NCBI GenBank assembly: GCA_015680685.1
Contig: MNCI01007580.1
Location: forward strand, 959,540 to 1,023,539
DNA from: Gnetum montanum
Taxonomy: Eukaryota > Streptophyta > Gnetopsida > Gnetales > Gnetaceae
DNA: 64,000 bases
Direction of reading: 5' to 3'
The notes below the pieces were generated by a model. The model did not search any database and was not told where the DNA came from. It saw nothing but the letters and a program-made list of their open reading frames with translations. Of the stretch, positions 32,100 to 44,683 are shown piece by piece; position 1 is the stretch's first letter, and every line of letters begins with the position of its first letter. The translations under genes and the position numbers were made by a program.

Positions 32100-34793
32100 A
32101 GTTATACACCATTGGTTTCCCATCTATCATCATTACTGATTTAATTATTCATATGGTAGCTAATCTAGCATTGGTGATAGTCTTGTTTGGATCATTCAGA
32201 GACATTTCTTTAACTGGACTTGAAGGTATTTTTGTTTTAGGGGGTCTAGATGTATTTGCTTCTTTTTCTTAATTTTTTATTTTAATTCTTAGGTCTCTAT
32301 GTTTAATATCTACTTTTGGTGTATAATTAGAGTGTAAGATATCTATGGCTAAATCCTCAGTTAGGTCTATTTTCTTAAGTCTAGAACTAATAAGCGAATT
32401 AGTTGCTTCTAGAAATAGTTTTATATTCTTATTTTCAAGCCACTGGGTATCTTCTAGTTTAGGGTGGGTCAGTATGGGGGTTGTGTTAATATTTTGAACT
32501 TCTAGCCCACAACTACATCCTTTATCATTGTTGATGATGCATGGAGATTCCTATCTCTTCATAGTGATAGGTTTATCGTTTATGTCTTATGTTGGAGTGG
32601 TGATGGTTTTTGGCTTTTTCATATGATCAAGAGACATTGATTTGGAGAGGAAGCACATTGCACCATATTGTCCTTCTATGGGTTTCAATGTGCCAGTAGG
32701 TCTACAAGTTTTTCACCCATGAGAGGAAACCGTCCTAAAGAAAGGATGTTTTCAAAGTTTTAATTGAGATCTCCTAGCATTATCATTTTTGTGTATGTTC
32801 ATAGCACAAGTGGCATTTTTCCATTGATATTGTGAGGCTAAACCTTCCTAAGTTGCTAGAAATGACATGTGATGGAGGGAAGTATGAGAATATTAAGGAT
32901 ATGACAAAGGATGAAAGGTGTGAGGTGGTAATCCTTCAAAAGATGTTGCAAGTTGATGATATTTGAGAGAGTGGTTGTAGTGATTTGAGATATAGGAAGT
33001 AGAACCAGTTAGGGAAATAGATTTTTGAATGTAATATTTGTATGGGTCTAGCTAACAGTAAGGGTAGTGTTGGTTTGATGATGGTCTCCCTCATGATTGT
33101 GGGTTTTTCCACTACGTTTGATAGCAGTTTTGAGGTTGATAAGAATTCCCACTAGGATAGTACGATTGGTTATATGATTGTTTATAATTAGCTTATGAAA
33201 AAGATAATTTCCTAGGCATTTTCTTTTGTACAAACTTCAGATTCAAAGAAAAAGCCCAATACTCATGTAGATGTAATATGACTAGGCAATAGCCCTTTGG
33301 ATGGTCATATAAAAATATGTCACATCCATCATCATATTTTATGGTTGAGTCTATAGCCTCTTCTCCTACAACCATTTTCCCTTTTTACCAATAAGTGTCC
33401 CTACCTATTTCTTGGTTCATTTTCCTCTTCGTACTTTGACCACTTAATTCGTGTTATGTTACGCTCTCCTCTAAGGTTTTCACATAAGTGGGAACTTTGT
33501 CATTCATCAACTCCCACATCTTATCTATCCTTGCTTCAAGCTCATCAATCGAATTTTTTATTGAAAAGGTTTGTTGTGAAATTACCTCATCAAGAGCTAC
33601 CTCTTTTTGCTCATCATAGATATGGACCCTCTTCTTTTGAAGAGTTGGATCCTAGTTATATTATTTTACATTCGCTCATTTACATAGCTCTCCTTCTTCT
33701 CTTTCCACTTGCTCGATAAGCCTTTGTATATGATGGGCTTTCAATTTGTATAAAGTACCTTGGACATAAATCCCAAGGGTCTTTCTCATTTGATTACAAA
33801 GCCCATCTATGATGTGGAGAAGTTGTTCTTTACAAGAGAAAGCTTGGCATGGAAATCTATGTAGTAGAAAATAGTATCCATAGAAGGCCACATCCAAGGA
33901 TTCATGTGTTTCTTACCTCCATCCTTGGATTTGTTTTCTCAGGTTAGGCACTTTCACATAGTTTTGGTATTTCTCTTTAAAGAGTTCCAACATTGTGGAC
34001 CATCAATGGATTGAATCTGGTTCCAACAATCTATGCCAACTTTTAGCTTCATCTATTAGTATCCTAGGAAAGAGCTTAAGATTTTTCCACTTATGTTCAA
34101 TATTTTTCAAGGGCAGGCATCATGGAAGGCTTGTAAATGATGTTGTGGATTAGAGATATAGCCTCACATAAATTTAAAAATGATGTCCATATCAAGTCAT
34201 TTGGTGCAGCCATTCCTTTGATGCCTTTGAGGTATTTGAACTAACTCCCTAATCTATGTCAGGCCCCTAGTAGCCAACAAGGGTTCATCTTCATTAGACA
34301 TGTTGTGCTAGGAATTTTTATTTCTATTTGTTTAATATTGATGATCTTTCCTATGTTCACTTTTATGTATTTGATCTTGCACTTGGGTTCTATTTCTATC
34401 GTCATCTTAACCCCTTAGTAGAGCTCTATCTCTATACCTATGTTCATCTTCATCAAAACTAGACATTGAAGAGGAAGAGGAAGAGGAAGATGAGGAACTA
34501 GGAGAATCACTATGGCTCCTATATCTTCCCCTGTGATCCCTTGATTTATCTTTTCTATATTTAGAGGAGGTTTTAGCCCTTGAAGCCCTCCATGTTCTAG
34601 GATATACTCAATCTCCTCTAGGATTTTCTACATTAGTTGAATGTAGTTTTTGAGTGTAGTAAGGGTTTAATTAAGCATATGAAGCCCTCGCTTGTGATTG
34701 TTCACTCCAATTTTCTTTAGTATATATCCTATCATTTCTCCTAGTAGTGTTGTCATCATGTGATGCATTCTTGGCCCTATGTGAAGATGACAT
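32100..34793 (-). pseudogene. gag: gag and protease-tail remnant of element D
   Basis: The likely ATG is at 34793 (MSSSHRAKNASHDD). A Ser-rich, then Asp/Glu-rich tract lies near 34490-34450. Capsid pieces follow, for example ELVQIPQRHQRN near 34215 and IIDGLCNQMRKTLGIYVQG near 33800. A knuckle-like GCDIFLYDHPKGYC lies at about 33330-33290. The protease core with DSG is missing. The reading resumes with SPCIINNDKGCSCG and DTQWLENKN (32550-32430), which correspond to the protease tail in A and F. Many stops and frameshifts. Confidence 0.8.
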
Positions 34794-34898
34794 GGTTTTA
34801 ATGTATGTGACTTAAAATATTAATATTTTCTAGAAGATAGATTATTAATACATTTACAATGATCTTTGGTAATATTATTAATCTAGATAACTAGCATC

Positions 34899-34918
34899 AT
34901 CCCCAAAAATGATTCTAA
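34899..34918 (-). promoter_or_regulatory. decayed primer binding site of element D
   Basis: On the - strand TTAGAATCATTTTTGGGGAT occupies the position of the tRNA-Asp-type site next to the 5' LTR. Most differences from that site are C-to-T or G-to-A. Confidence 0.6.
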
Positions 34919-35816
34919 TAATGAGTAGTGGGTACCTCCTATGGCCAACCATATAAATCACAAGCGTTCATGCACAATCTAGTTGAATTTCGTAGATGGG
35001 ACTAATTGTTACATCTAGATCATTATGCCTTGATTGTAGTTTGTTGTTTTCCCACTTGGACTAGTGGTAGCTTTATGATGTATGATTTAGTCCAAAGTGA
35101 AGCATATGATTCTTGATGTTGTTTTGGCCTTATGCTACTCCTAACGATAATAGAGAAATTAATAATCTAATCTAATTAACAATGGAAAGTAAAGTATAAA
35201 CTAGCCTATAGGTGATGAGTATCTATTCCTAGCTTGCAAGACACATCCTGAACCCACGTATCCACTACTGGGATTATGAAGTGCTACACTATTAGGTGAA
35301 TCAAGCAATAACACTACTAGGATTACTAAGTGAATACATGTTTATGCTCAAAACTAGTTGCTTTCATTTCACCAATTCATTAATGTGTATGGAAATGTGA
35401 ATATTAACTAAGTACATGAAAAGTAAATTGCATGGAAAGTCAATATACTCTAAGTCAAAGTGTTGTAATGAATAAGAATCAATCTTGATCTTATTGTTGT
35501 TCATGGAATGTGTCTAGGTACATTGCCACTCAAATAAGACATCGTACAATTGACTTAGATCCACACTACGAGCACTCACTAACTATTCTCTAAGACTACA
35601 GAATAAGACTACAAGAGTCTACCTAAGAATAGAATGAAAGTTATCTAGATTGTGCCCTCAAGTATTGTATTTATAGATAAGCATGCATCCTGCGATATCA
35701 AATATTCGATAATGTAGCATGTGTTATGATATCGGGGCTAAGATATTGGATCCTCAATATTGGATATTTGATATTGAATACCTGATATCTTAACTTATGA
35801 AAAACATGATTTATCA
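34919..35816 (-). repeat. 5' LTR of element D (898 bp)
   Basis: Starts TGATAAATCATG on the - strand and ends near TACTCATTA. U3 (35640-35800) has several GATATC and GATATT motifs, apparently decayed palindromes. The TATA complement is near 35671-35678. Confidence 0.87.
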
Positions 35817-37337
35817 AGATCCTAAACTAGTCACTTCTAATACATCTAATCACGAAATAGTAGGGATTTTAGGATTAGCATGCAAGACTATTTTTTTATC
35901 TATATAAGGGAAGTGTATTTCTTGATGAAAGGATGATAAACAACATGATGATATGCTAATCAAGGTTGTTCTAGAATAATATTAATTTTGGATGAATCTC
36001 TAATGATAGTGAATATATCCCTAGATACAATCATACTCCCTATAGAAAAAGGTAATTTTATTATTCCTAGAATTTCTACTCAATTGCCACTAAATGAAAT
36101 GAAAGAGGAGTTGTAGTTAGAGTATGTGACCTGTTTTTTGAGGCTAAGATGCTGAATGACTATTGGTGATATGGTATTAATTCTAGCTTCATCATCAATG
36201 TTTACCAATGGTAGAAACACGTTATCTCTAATCTAGATGGTGATGTAAAACGAAAGTTGGTACATGGTACCTATCACAAGATGAGTTTTGATGTTCTTCT
36301 CATTGAAGATGAAATAATCAATTCCATAACTTGGAGGATTGAGCATCAATGAGATCACATGAACATGAGGCCAAATGTTCAAAGGTATTGTGATGGACTT
36401 TAGCACCTCCTCTAACATCAAAATATTTTTCTTTGAAGTGTAAATGAGGTTAAAGAGGGAAATATGTATCCCTTTTGACTTCATGGTAGCAATAATTTGG
36501 GACATAGCCTTATTTCTAAAAGTTGGATTTTTGGAAGCTGGTGTAAGGGGAACAACATTGGATATGTTTGGTGTAGTTTAGATGACAATGGAAGTAGGAG
36601 GATTTTCATTTGATGCATCTGGGAATGAAATTTTCTTTTTATTTAGCTTGTTGGCCAATTCCTTATTTTTCTACTTCTCATCAACTACTACCTCCTTTTG
36701 GGTCATTGTGAGGATTCTAACGAGTGAAGTAGGGATAAGAAGCAAGGAAAACTCTTGTGACTTAAATGGAGAGAAAGGATGATATGGTGGATTCATAGCA
36801 TAGGGTACAATGGAAGGATAATGAATAAGATGAGTAGGTGTAGGAACTTTGTTCCATGGGAAAGAGGGAAAATAAGAGAAAGTATGCTAATAGAGTGTAC
36901 AAACTTCATCATAGTGAGGAGTCATATCAATGACTAATAGAGCCCTTTGTACATTCTAGGGAGCAGGGGTGTTGGCATTATTCCAAGGAAGATTTATTAC
37001 AAAAGGATTCTTAGGCCTTAACAAGGTAAAATGAGAGGATAAGGAAGAATGGTAATACGAGGAATCCATTTGGAAAATAAAGAAAGCTCATGGATGATTT
37101 TCTTTACGTCCATGTAGAAAGTTGAAATTCTCTTTGAATGGAAATTCAAAGGATCTGGATGAATTACATGTTTTGGTTACTTGGTTAGATGAGAGTATTG
37201 AACACGATTGCACCTTTTTCTACTAAATCCTATAACATCATCTTTAAGGGTGTTACAATCCTCTCTATTATGGCTTGGTACCTCATGGTAATAGTAAAAC
37301 TTATTAGGATTATACCACTTAGAAACATGTGGCTCTC
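35817..37337 (-). pseudogene. gag 3' end and protease region of element H
   Basis: Near 37320-37240 the - strand reads KFYYYHEVPSHNREDCNTLKDDV split by the adjacent LTR insertion. It resembles the single zinc-knuckle region of Tat-type Gag with its first Cys changed. At 36505-36100 a protease-like fold reads MLNPPSYGIDYFIFNEKN, then VNIDDEARINTIS where the family has a DNGS-type active site, then a downstream ILEQPWL near 35990. Stops and shifts are frequent. Confidence 0.6.
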
Positions 37338-38228
37338 TGATGAGTGATGAGTAGACCCTATGCCCAACGATATGAATCACTAAGCATTGATGCACAATAT
37401 AATTGAATTCCATGGACTTATAGCCTTCTAAGTACACTGGTCTCTAGGAAGTGAAACTAATCACTACAATCGTTGTCTTCCCAATTACACTTGTGAAATG
37501 CAAAGGTATGGTTAAGTGCAACTAAGGCATATGATTTTTATCATTTTTATGTTTTGTGTTTTAAGTCACCTAAGGGTAAAGAATAATGAATAAAATAAAA
37601 TAAAATAATTAAATTACTAATTTAATCTAACTTTCTACACCTAACTGATCCTAACATAAGCATCGATTCCCACTTGCCTTACACATCCTAAACAAATATA
37701 ATGCTACTGGGTTACCAAATGTTAAGCGTTATTGAGATTACCAAGTACCAAGAGTATGCTTGAAGAGCTTGTACTTATGTGCTTAATTAATCACTATTTA
37801 ATATAGCTTAATTTAGCTTAATTACTTAAAACATTAAAGGAATTTGCATAAAACATTGAATGCATAAATAAACTATTAATCTATTTCAAAGTGCTACAAG
37901 TTTCATCAGAAAACTCATCTTTATTGCTGCACACACTATTGTTCTCAGGTACAATAGTGCTTGAATAAAGATCCATACACTCTTTGACTCCTACTATGAG
38001 CACTTAGAAAAATATTCTAACTTCAAATAATAAAACTATAGGAGCTCTACTAGAACTATGTCAAAAGATGTCATAAACATGGTGGGTGAAAGTGTATTTA
38101 TAGGTAAAAATGAACATTGTGTCGATGAGGCCACATCAATGCATCAAATCCCATGTCGATGCAACTACATCGATAGGGCTGCGTTGATCAGGCCTCGTCC
38201 ATGCGACCTGAGAAAATGTGATTCATCA
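37338..38228 (-). repeat. solo LTR (891 bp) inserted in element H
   Basis: Complete LTR of the element A subtype. On the - strand it starts TGATGAATCAC and ends CATCACTCATCA. The duplication CTCTC is perfect on both sides (37333-37337 and 38229-38233). U3 shows repeated ATCGATG or CATCGAC motifs (38120-38200), then TATAAATA (complement 38096-38103). No internal region remains, so the element was lost by recombination between its LTRs. Confidence 0.92.
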
Positions 38229-39900
38229 CTCTCCTTCAATGCATTGGAAAGGACCAATGCCCAAGGTTTGAAGTCTTTTGAATTATGCTCTTGTTTATTT
38301 TAAAGCCTACTTAGGGGTTATGTGTCCATCTTTTGGTAGCATGTTGTACAATTGTATGTACATCACTAGGAATTTATGGTACTTGCACTGATCTTTCTAT
38401 GATCTTCTTGATTATCTATAATTATTTTGCCCACTACTATTTGGCTTTGGATTGGAGTTTGCATCCTTGTTTTCATCATTACCTGCACCACTTGATGATG
38501 AACCCATTGCAAGTTGGTTCACCAAAGTCACTATTTCACCAGCATTTTGGATGGACTTGTCTTTTCTTACTATTTTGTTTACCTTTTTTTTGAAGTTGAC
38601 CCACTTTGGATCATTGCATTGAATGGCCATCTTTCCAATGTATATAGCAGAGTTGATTGCATTGTGGAGGTTAAGTAGCTTGGGTTAAACCAAGTTCCTT
38701 ATCATATAATCATTAACAACCCCTTCAAAAAATGTTAGAAGCTTATCATTAGGTAATTGATGTGTAAGCTTCATGAGTGTTGATGTTCACCTAGAGATGA
38801 GCTTGAAGATAGGTTTATTGTGGGCTTGTTTAATTAATAGGAGCTTTTGCAAAGTACCACCCTTAGCAATATTATACTTAAACCTCTCCACGAAGGTAGT
38901 GAAAAGTTGCTTCAAGGAGAGGATAGATATGTGGGAAAGTGATATGTACCATTCAATTTCTTTACCAGTTAAGAAGTTGGAAAATCTCCTAAGGATAGTG
39001 TGGGGATAATTTTCAAGAAACATGCATTTATTATGGAAGGTAATAACATGGGTTGTAGGATCAGATTTTTGTTATACTTAGTAAAATTTGGCAATGAAAT
39101 ACCTTTGGGAACTTGAGCAGGGGAAACCAAAGGATTGATAAGATTGGAAAGAAGATGTGATTACATCCATGTAGTGCTATGGCTTTTTGAGTTTATTTTT
39201 CATTTTCTTGAAGTCTAGACATGAGATCTTGTAGCAAGAACATTAATTTAGGCAAAACACTAGGAATTGATGAAACTATGGGATTGCCCAAAATGAGGAT
39301 ATGAGATGAGAAAAATAGTTATGGTGATATAATGAGTGGCATGAAGATTTGAAGTGTAATATACCAGGGTACATGGAGCATAACTGGAACAAATGGTAGT
39401 GACAATTGTGCTGATTGAGTTTGTGGCATATGTGATATTGGTTGGAAAGTGTTTCATATTAAATTAGGATTTGGAAGATGGGATGACAGATTGATAGCAT
39501 TGTGTTAAGAAAGAGATTATATGTGGATGGTATACTAGTTGCTAGTGGAATTATGATAGTGGGGTTAATTGAAGTATTTAGTAAAATAGAAATGTTTTGC
39601 AATTCAAGCATTGAAATAGAGTTTGAGGTGCATTCACTATGTGATGAAGGTGTTTGGTGGATGAAAAGGATTTGCAGAAAGAGTAATATGATAAGACTTT
39701 TCCTCATCACTATCATGGAAGCTAAGATCTCCACTTTGCTTACTCTATTTGTGAAGGAAATCAAAATTATGGTTGCTAATATTGATGTTGGGGTTCCCAA
39801 TGAGATGTTCCCCAATATCATATTCCATGGCTTGTATTTCATTCCAAATAAGTAAATATTCTGCAAGTGTGGCTTGCTTAGATTGGGCGAGCTTAATGGA
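38229..39900 (-). pseudogene. gag: gag core of element H
   Basis: At 39023-38787 the - strand encodes a retrotransposon gag domain: RRFSNFLTGKEIEWYISL, SLKQLFTTFVERF and TLQKLLLIKQ. It is followed by a Ser/Gly/Asn-rich hinge at 38630-38412 that leads to the knuckle beyond the solo LTR. Upstream pieces to 39866 are broken and partly Met/Pro/Gln-rich. Length and order fit the Tat-type Gag. Confidence 0.75.
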
Positions 39901-41700
39901 TCGATTTAGATTAGGTAGGAAAGGTCCTAAACCATTGGTTACCTTGTATTAAGCCATCCTCCTTAACTCATTCTCAACGAATGTGATACTTAGTTCTATT
40001 TTTGGGCATGCAATTTTGTAGTCATGCTACATCATGAGTGCCATAGGTACCTGAGTATTTCACATTTCCATCAACTTACGAAACTAAGAGCCCTACGAAG
40101 AGTTAGATCCTTATCCTATCATTGTATCAAAGAGAGTCTCATGCACAAACTTAGAAAAAGAAACTAGGATTAAGTGCAGATGGGAATCAAAAATAAAACT
40201 AAGTAAAAATGCTCAAAGCGATAAAAATGCTAAGTGCTGGAAAGGACTTGTAGGTTGCTACATGCTTAGATTTCAGGATACTAAAAATTGTATTAATCCT
40301 CATTTTAGTGCAAAAAATGTTTTTGCAGAAATATTATTTTTATTCCTACAAGGACACCTTCATGAACTAAGTGTTAAGATACTATGATTATAAATGGTCT
40401 TCAGATTGATGTAACCCTCAACAAATCAACAATTATAAAACAAAGGGACACAGATCATCTAATAAAACAAGAATTTAGTCTATCTCTTAAAGCAAGGCAC
40501 AATAGGGAATGATGAAAAGCTAAAGTTTTTTATTGTTAAAATAACTAAGTACAAAATCACTAGAAAAATGACTAACTATGGATTATTGAAAAATAAACTA
40601 AGTTTAGAATAAGCTATAAATGTGAAATAAAAATGAAGTGTAAATTATATATAAAGAATGTACAATATTAAATCACTATAGTTTTGACATGAGAAAAGTT
40701 TTAACATGAGAGAAAGGGTTTCGGTTTCCTCTCCAAACAATGAAATTTTAACATTGAAAAATAGCTAAGTGTAAAATGATAAAAAATTAAATAAATATGG
40801 AATAAAATGTGAGAGATGGAAACAATGCGATGTAAGAGAGAAGAATATAATAATAGAATGTGCATAAGCAAGTGTAAAATAGAGAGATTGCATTGATATG
40901 TGAGAAGATCCCAAATGTTGTATTGATTAAAAAATAAAAAGTAGAGTGTTCACTTGCTATGCAAGGCCAATCTACAAATGATGGGAGAAAAAATATATAT
41001 GTGAATAAAATAATCTTATATTTGGAGCAAAATATAGATTCAAAGGGTGGAATTAATCAATTGGAGGTTTGTTTGATGGATGGACAAGTTGTACACATGA
41101 TTTGGAATCAATTTCGGGCTGAAATGGGGCTATTTCAGCCAAGGTTTCGGTTATTGATGCAAGAACTGAAAAAAATTCTAACTTTCAAAATTGACATGGA
41201 AGATAGAAAATTCTCTTTGTAAATAACATAGAAGGTGTAAAAGGTGTTGAAGATGACCGAGGAGCATGCAGGGCTTGTAGTGATAGTAGGCATTGCTTTT
41301 AATCTCTTGAAATTTGACTAGTGCTCTCAAGTCTCAAAAAATTTGATCAAATCTCCAAAGATTTGACCCTAAAACTTGTGGTTTGAGCTTGTACTTATAG
41401 GGCTGGAGTTACCAAATTTGACTTAGGGTTGCTAAAACTGAACTTGGACTCAAGTGTAACTTATCATCAAGTTTAGAAATAGCAAGTCTGGTCTTTTAGA
41501 TTTGACATCCAGTGTCAATCTTGATTTTGATGTTCAAATGGCTCTTTAATGTGTAGTGTCAATCACACTTAGAAAAATATTGATGCCATGTCCATCACAC
41601 TTGAAAGAAAATTTTGATGCTACATCAATCACACGTAGAAAAATTTTGACTCTTGGGGATCATAGAAAATTGAGTCCATAAGTTGGATTATGAATCCAGA
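39901..41700 (-). other. probable 5' leader and LTR of element H
   Basis: No gene is supported. On the - strand CCCTATAAGTAC at 41402-41391 is a good TATA box pointing towards the gag of H, so this interval may be its 5' LTR and leader. I could not define LTR ends, a primer site or a partner LTR. Confidence 0.4.
41552..41650. repeat. imperfect tandem repeat, three units of about 34-37 bp
   Basis: Units contain CAATCACACTTAGAAAAATA, then CATCACACTTGAAAGAAAAT, then CAATCACACGTAGAAAAAT, each followed by TTGA. It lies upstream of the TATA box of the inferred element H LTR (on the - strand), so it could be a U3 repeat. Confidence 0.6.
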
Positions 41701-44683
41701 TGGTTCTTAATGACCCCTATGAACTAAGAATGTGCCTTGTAATGATATATTTTGGGGTTTTAGTGTTCAAATCCTCATGGAACAATATTAAAATCACACT
41801 TACTTTCAATTTGAAACAAACTAAGAAAAGTGAGTACAATAAAGTGATAGTGTCAAATGCCAACAATGATCTTTTACATTATCTTTAACATCATTAGTAA
41901 GTGTTTTATATACAAAATGTAAATGATAATATGCAAAGGTATTTCATTTAATAACTCCTCCATTGACTTAAATATGCAATTTGAATTAATATTTAAGACC
42001 TTCAAAGCTATCCTAAAATGAACTTACCTATACAATAGCAAGAGTATTATGAAAGAAAAATTTTCTATAAAAGTAGTTAGTCCTCCAAATCTAGCTTGAT
42101 CTTCTCTACCTTAATGAAGAGGAATTATCATTATAAAAGAGATTGTTGAATTTTTTTTAATTAACACTTCAAATATTTTCTCAAGATAGTCTTAGGCTCC
42201 ATATGGGCACTCTAATTCTTTGTACATACTTTATGCATGGGAAAAAGAGAGCAACACATAGTTGCAAGTTCACAGTATTACATGTATGATGATATTACAA
42301 CCATTCCTGTTTGCTTTTATATAGTTCTTTTATATAAAATCTCCATAGAATTAATAAATAGTCACCATTTGAATACTTGGATTCAATTTTTTTAAAATGC
42401 TAAATAATTTTTCCAAGTAAGGAAAGAGCTACAAAAGCGATTGACATGGTAAAATACTATTCCACATGCATATTTTTATAACCTGAAATTAAAAGGTCTT
42501 ATTGAATTTATGATAAATCTTTATGGAAAGCTTCACTTGGTATATGTGTTTCCAATGATTCCATGTTACCAAAATCCATGTCTTCTATCAAAAGAAAAAA
42601 AAAGATTAATTAATTATGCTTATTTTTGAGCACAAAACAATCTAGGAGATAATTTCGTATGTTAGAATGGCCCATGGATGTATTAGGTAGAAAATGATTT
42701 TTTCATGTTAACCTATTGAAGTTACCCATAATATGTTAACATTACATCCAAAATGGATCATTTATTATATATTATAAATTTTATAGCCATTTCCTATTAC
42801 TCCTTTGCCCTTATCAATCTACAATTTAGAGCAATGAAAGCCAACATGACCATGATTTTCTAATCTTTGGGCTAAGAAAATAGCAAGATGATTAAATGCT
42901 TGTAGTGAAAGCCAAAATTACATGATGTAGGGAGATAATGAAAATATTCATGACATAGATTAGTAGAAATCTATCACTAAATGCTAGTTACATCATAGGA
43001 AAACTACATATAACAACATATAATAGGGGATTAATGCCAATATATTTTGTATGTCCTACTCTTGAGTTCTAAAGAAAGTTGTACTTGGAATGAAACATGT
43101 ATGATATTATATATTTTAATTTCTATATGCACTGCCTACTACCCCCTTACCCCTATCTTAACAACTACCTAATGATACACCCTATTATTAATTTTTGAGA
43201 GATATTACTTCCAAACTAAAAAAGCATAGAACTTAACAATTAAGGAAACACTATAATTTATATATGCACTACCCTACAATAGACGCTACTGTTGAGTTTT
43301 CAAAAATGTCCCAAAAAAAGAAATAAAAAATAACCTGACAAATTAATTTATACTACAAATTCTATATGAAGCACTCATTCCTTCCCTCCCTCCTCCTCAT
43401 CCCACCCCCTACTCCTCCCCCTCCCCCACAACTAACCTAATAACTATCATTCAAAAATTATTTTTGGATTTTAGAGTATTCTAATTTAATGATAAATTAA
43501 AAATTTGGATCAAAGACATACAATCAATTTGTTTTTGTTTTCTTAAAACTAGAATCTTTCATTAAAGAATGTGCCATTACATGCAAATTTGTACATCCAC
43601 TGGAAAAATCTACAATTTTGTCATGCATTGAGTAGAGAACTTGAACTTTTAATAAAATTGGTATTTTTTGTTTCATAATCTAAAATAAAATTTATGTTTT
43701 CCATTTCATGAAAATTTTAGTTAAGATATAGGATATTGATATTTTTTATTTTAGGATCTTAAATTTAAATTTTAAATGCCATAAGTTTCAAATATGAATG
43801 TGATTCTTTATTTCAAACTCTGATATGATCTTTGTAATTGCAATTTTTATAATAATTAAAATACTATAAAATATATTTATTTTTTAGGCTATCATGTGTC
43901 TTACTAATATAAATTCCAAATCTTTAATGATTGATAAATTTTCGAAAACACAAATATTTGCTAAGCATGTACCAAGCCTACCACATACATGTAAATAGGA
44001 GCCAAATGTGAGAATCTTTCCCTAAATTTTAAAGCAAAATTTGATGTACAAATTAAAAGCATGCAGCTATGAATTTAGAATATTTGTGTCTTAGAACCTA
44101 CTAATAGCCTCACATTTGATGATACCAAGCTACATACAATAATGCCATCTAATGAATTTCTCCCACACACTATAAGAGTTTCTTAATGCAAGTTGTAGGT
44201 GGAAATTTTGGCGGTGATTCTCAAGCACTTATTTGATGATCGATAGGACTACATCCCATAGCCAGTTCAATGGATGTTACGTGTATGTAACTAATTAGTT
44301 AATGGCCCTATGCTAGCATGGGAATGTTTATATCAACAATCACTATCCTCTTGTGCACTCTAGCCATTAGTCCTTCTATAACAAAAATTCATCTACCATG
44401 TATCTGAATAATAAAGAAAATATCATTAAAAAGTACAAACTATTACCAAGGGTAAATACAATGCCCTATATTAAACCATCGAAAACACAAATACATAAAA
44501 CCAAACTACTTATAGATTCTATTAAATCACTATTATCTTATGCACTCTCACCACTAGTCCATCTATAACAACTATTCCTCTATCCTTTATCCTAATAAAC
44601 TAACAATACCACCCTACACTAACATACTAACTACCCCCTACAATTCAAACTAATGGAACAAAAACTACAATACCATAATCCCC
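41701..44683. other. unassigned AT-rich stretch
   Basis: No coding region, LTR or RNA gene recognised. It holds a strong pyrimidine tract at 43377-43430 (C/T almost throughout). Related pyrimidine-rich pieces lie near 42785 and 43125. Two diverged copies of a roughly 70-base sequence with AGTCC(T/A)TCTATAAC lie at 44330-44410 and 44520-44600. Confidence 0.5.

Larger units (their letters stand above)
29081..35816 (-). mobile_element. Element D: non-autonomous Athila-like retrotransposon, strongly decayed
   Basis: LTRs at 29081-29910 and 34919-35816 flank gag and spacer on the - strand. The flanks AAATC (left) and AGATC (right) differ at one base, compatible with an old 5-bp target duplication. 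RT, RNase H, integrase and ORF3 are missing, and the protease core is also gone. The pol-end junction does not match that of C and F, so this may be a separate deletion event. Confidence 0.88.
28936..41700 (-). mobile_element. Element H: old Tat-like Ty3/gypsy element broken by insertions
   Basis: Pieces at 35817-37337 and 38229-about 41700 on the - strand carry gag and protease of a family different from the Athila-like copies. The gag core, a Cys/His motif of the type KFxxYHxxxSHxxxDC, and the following protease-like region are in the expected order. RT and integrase would lie further left but are not found after the insertions of D and C. The 5' LTR may lie in 40130-41700. Heavy decay suggests it is the oldest element here. 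Confidence 0.7.

Noticed and set aside
39459-39866. Overlapping 117- and 135-codon ORFs on opposite strands
   Set aside because: Both lie upstream of the gag core of H. Neither shows a clear domain, and the - strand one is at best broken Gag N-terminus.
40118-40135. TTGTATCAAAGAGAG resembling a tRNA-iMet primer site on the + strand
   Set aside because: No LTR end adjoins it, and the surrounding element H lies on the - strand.
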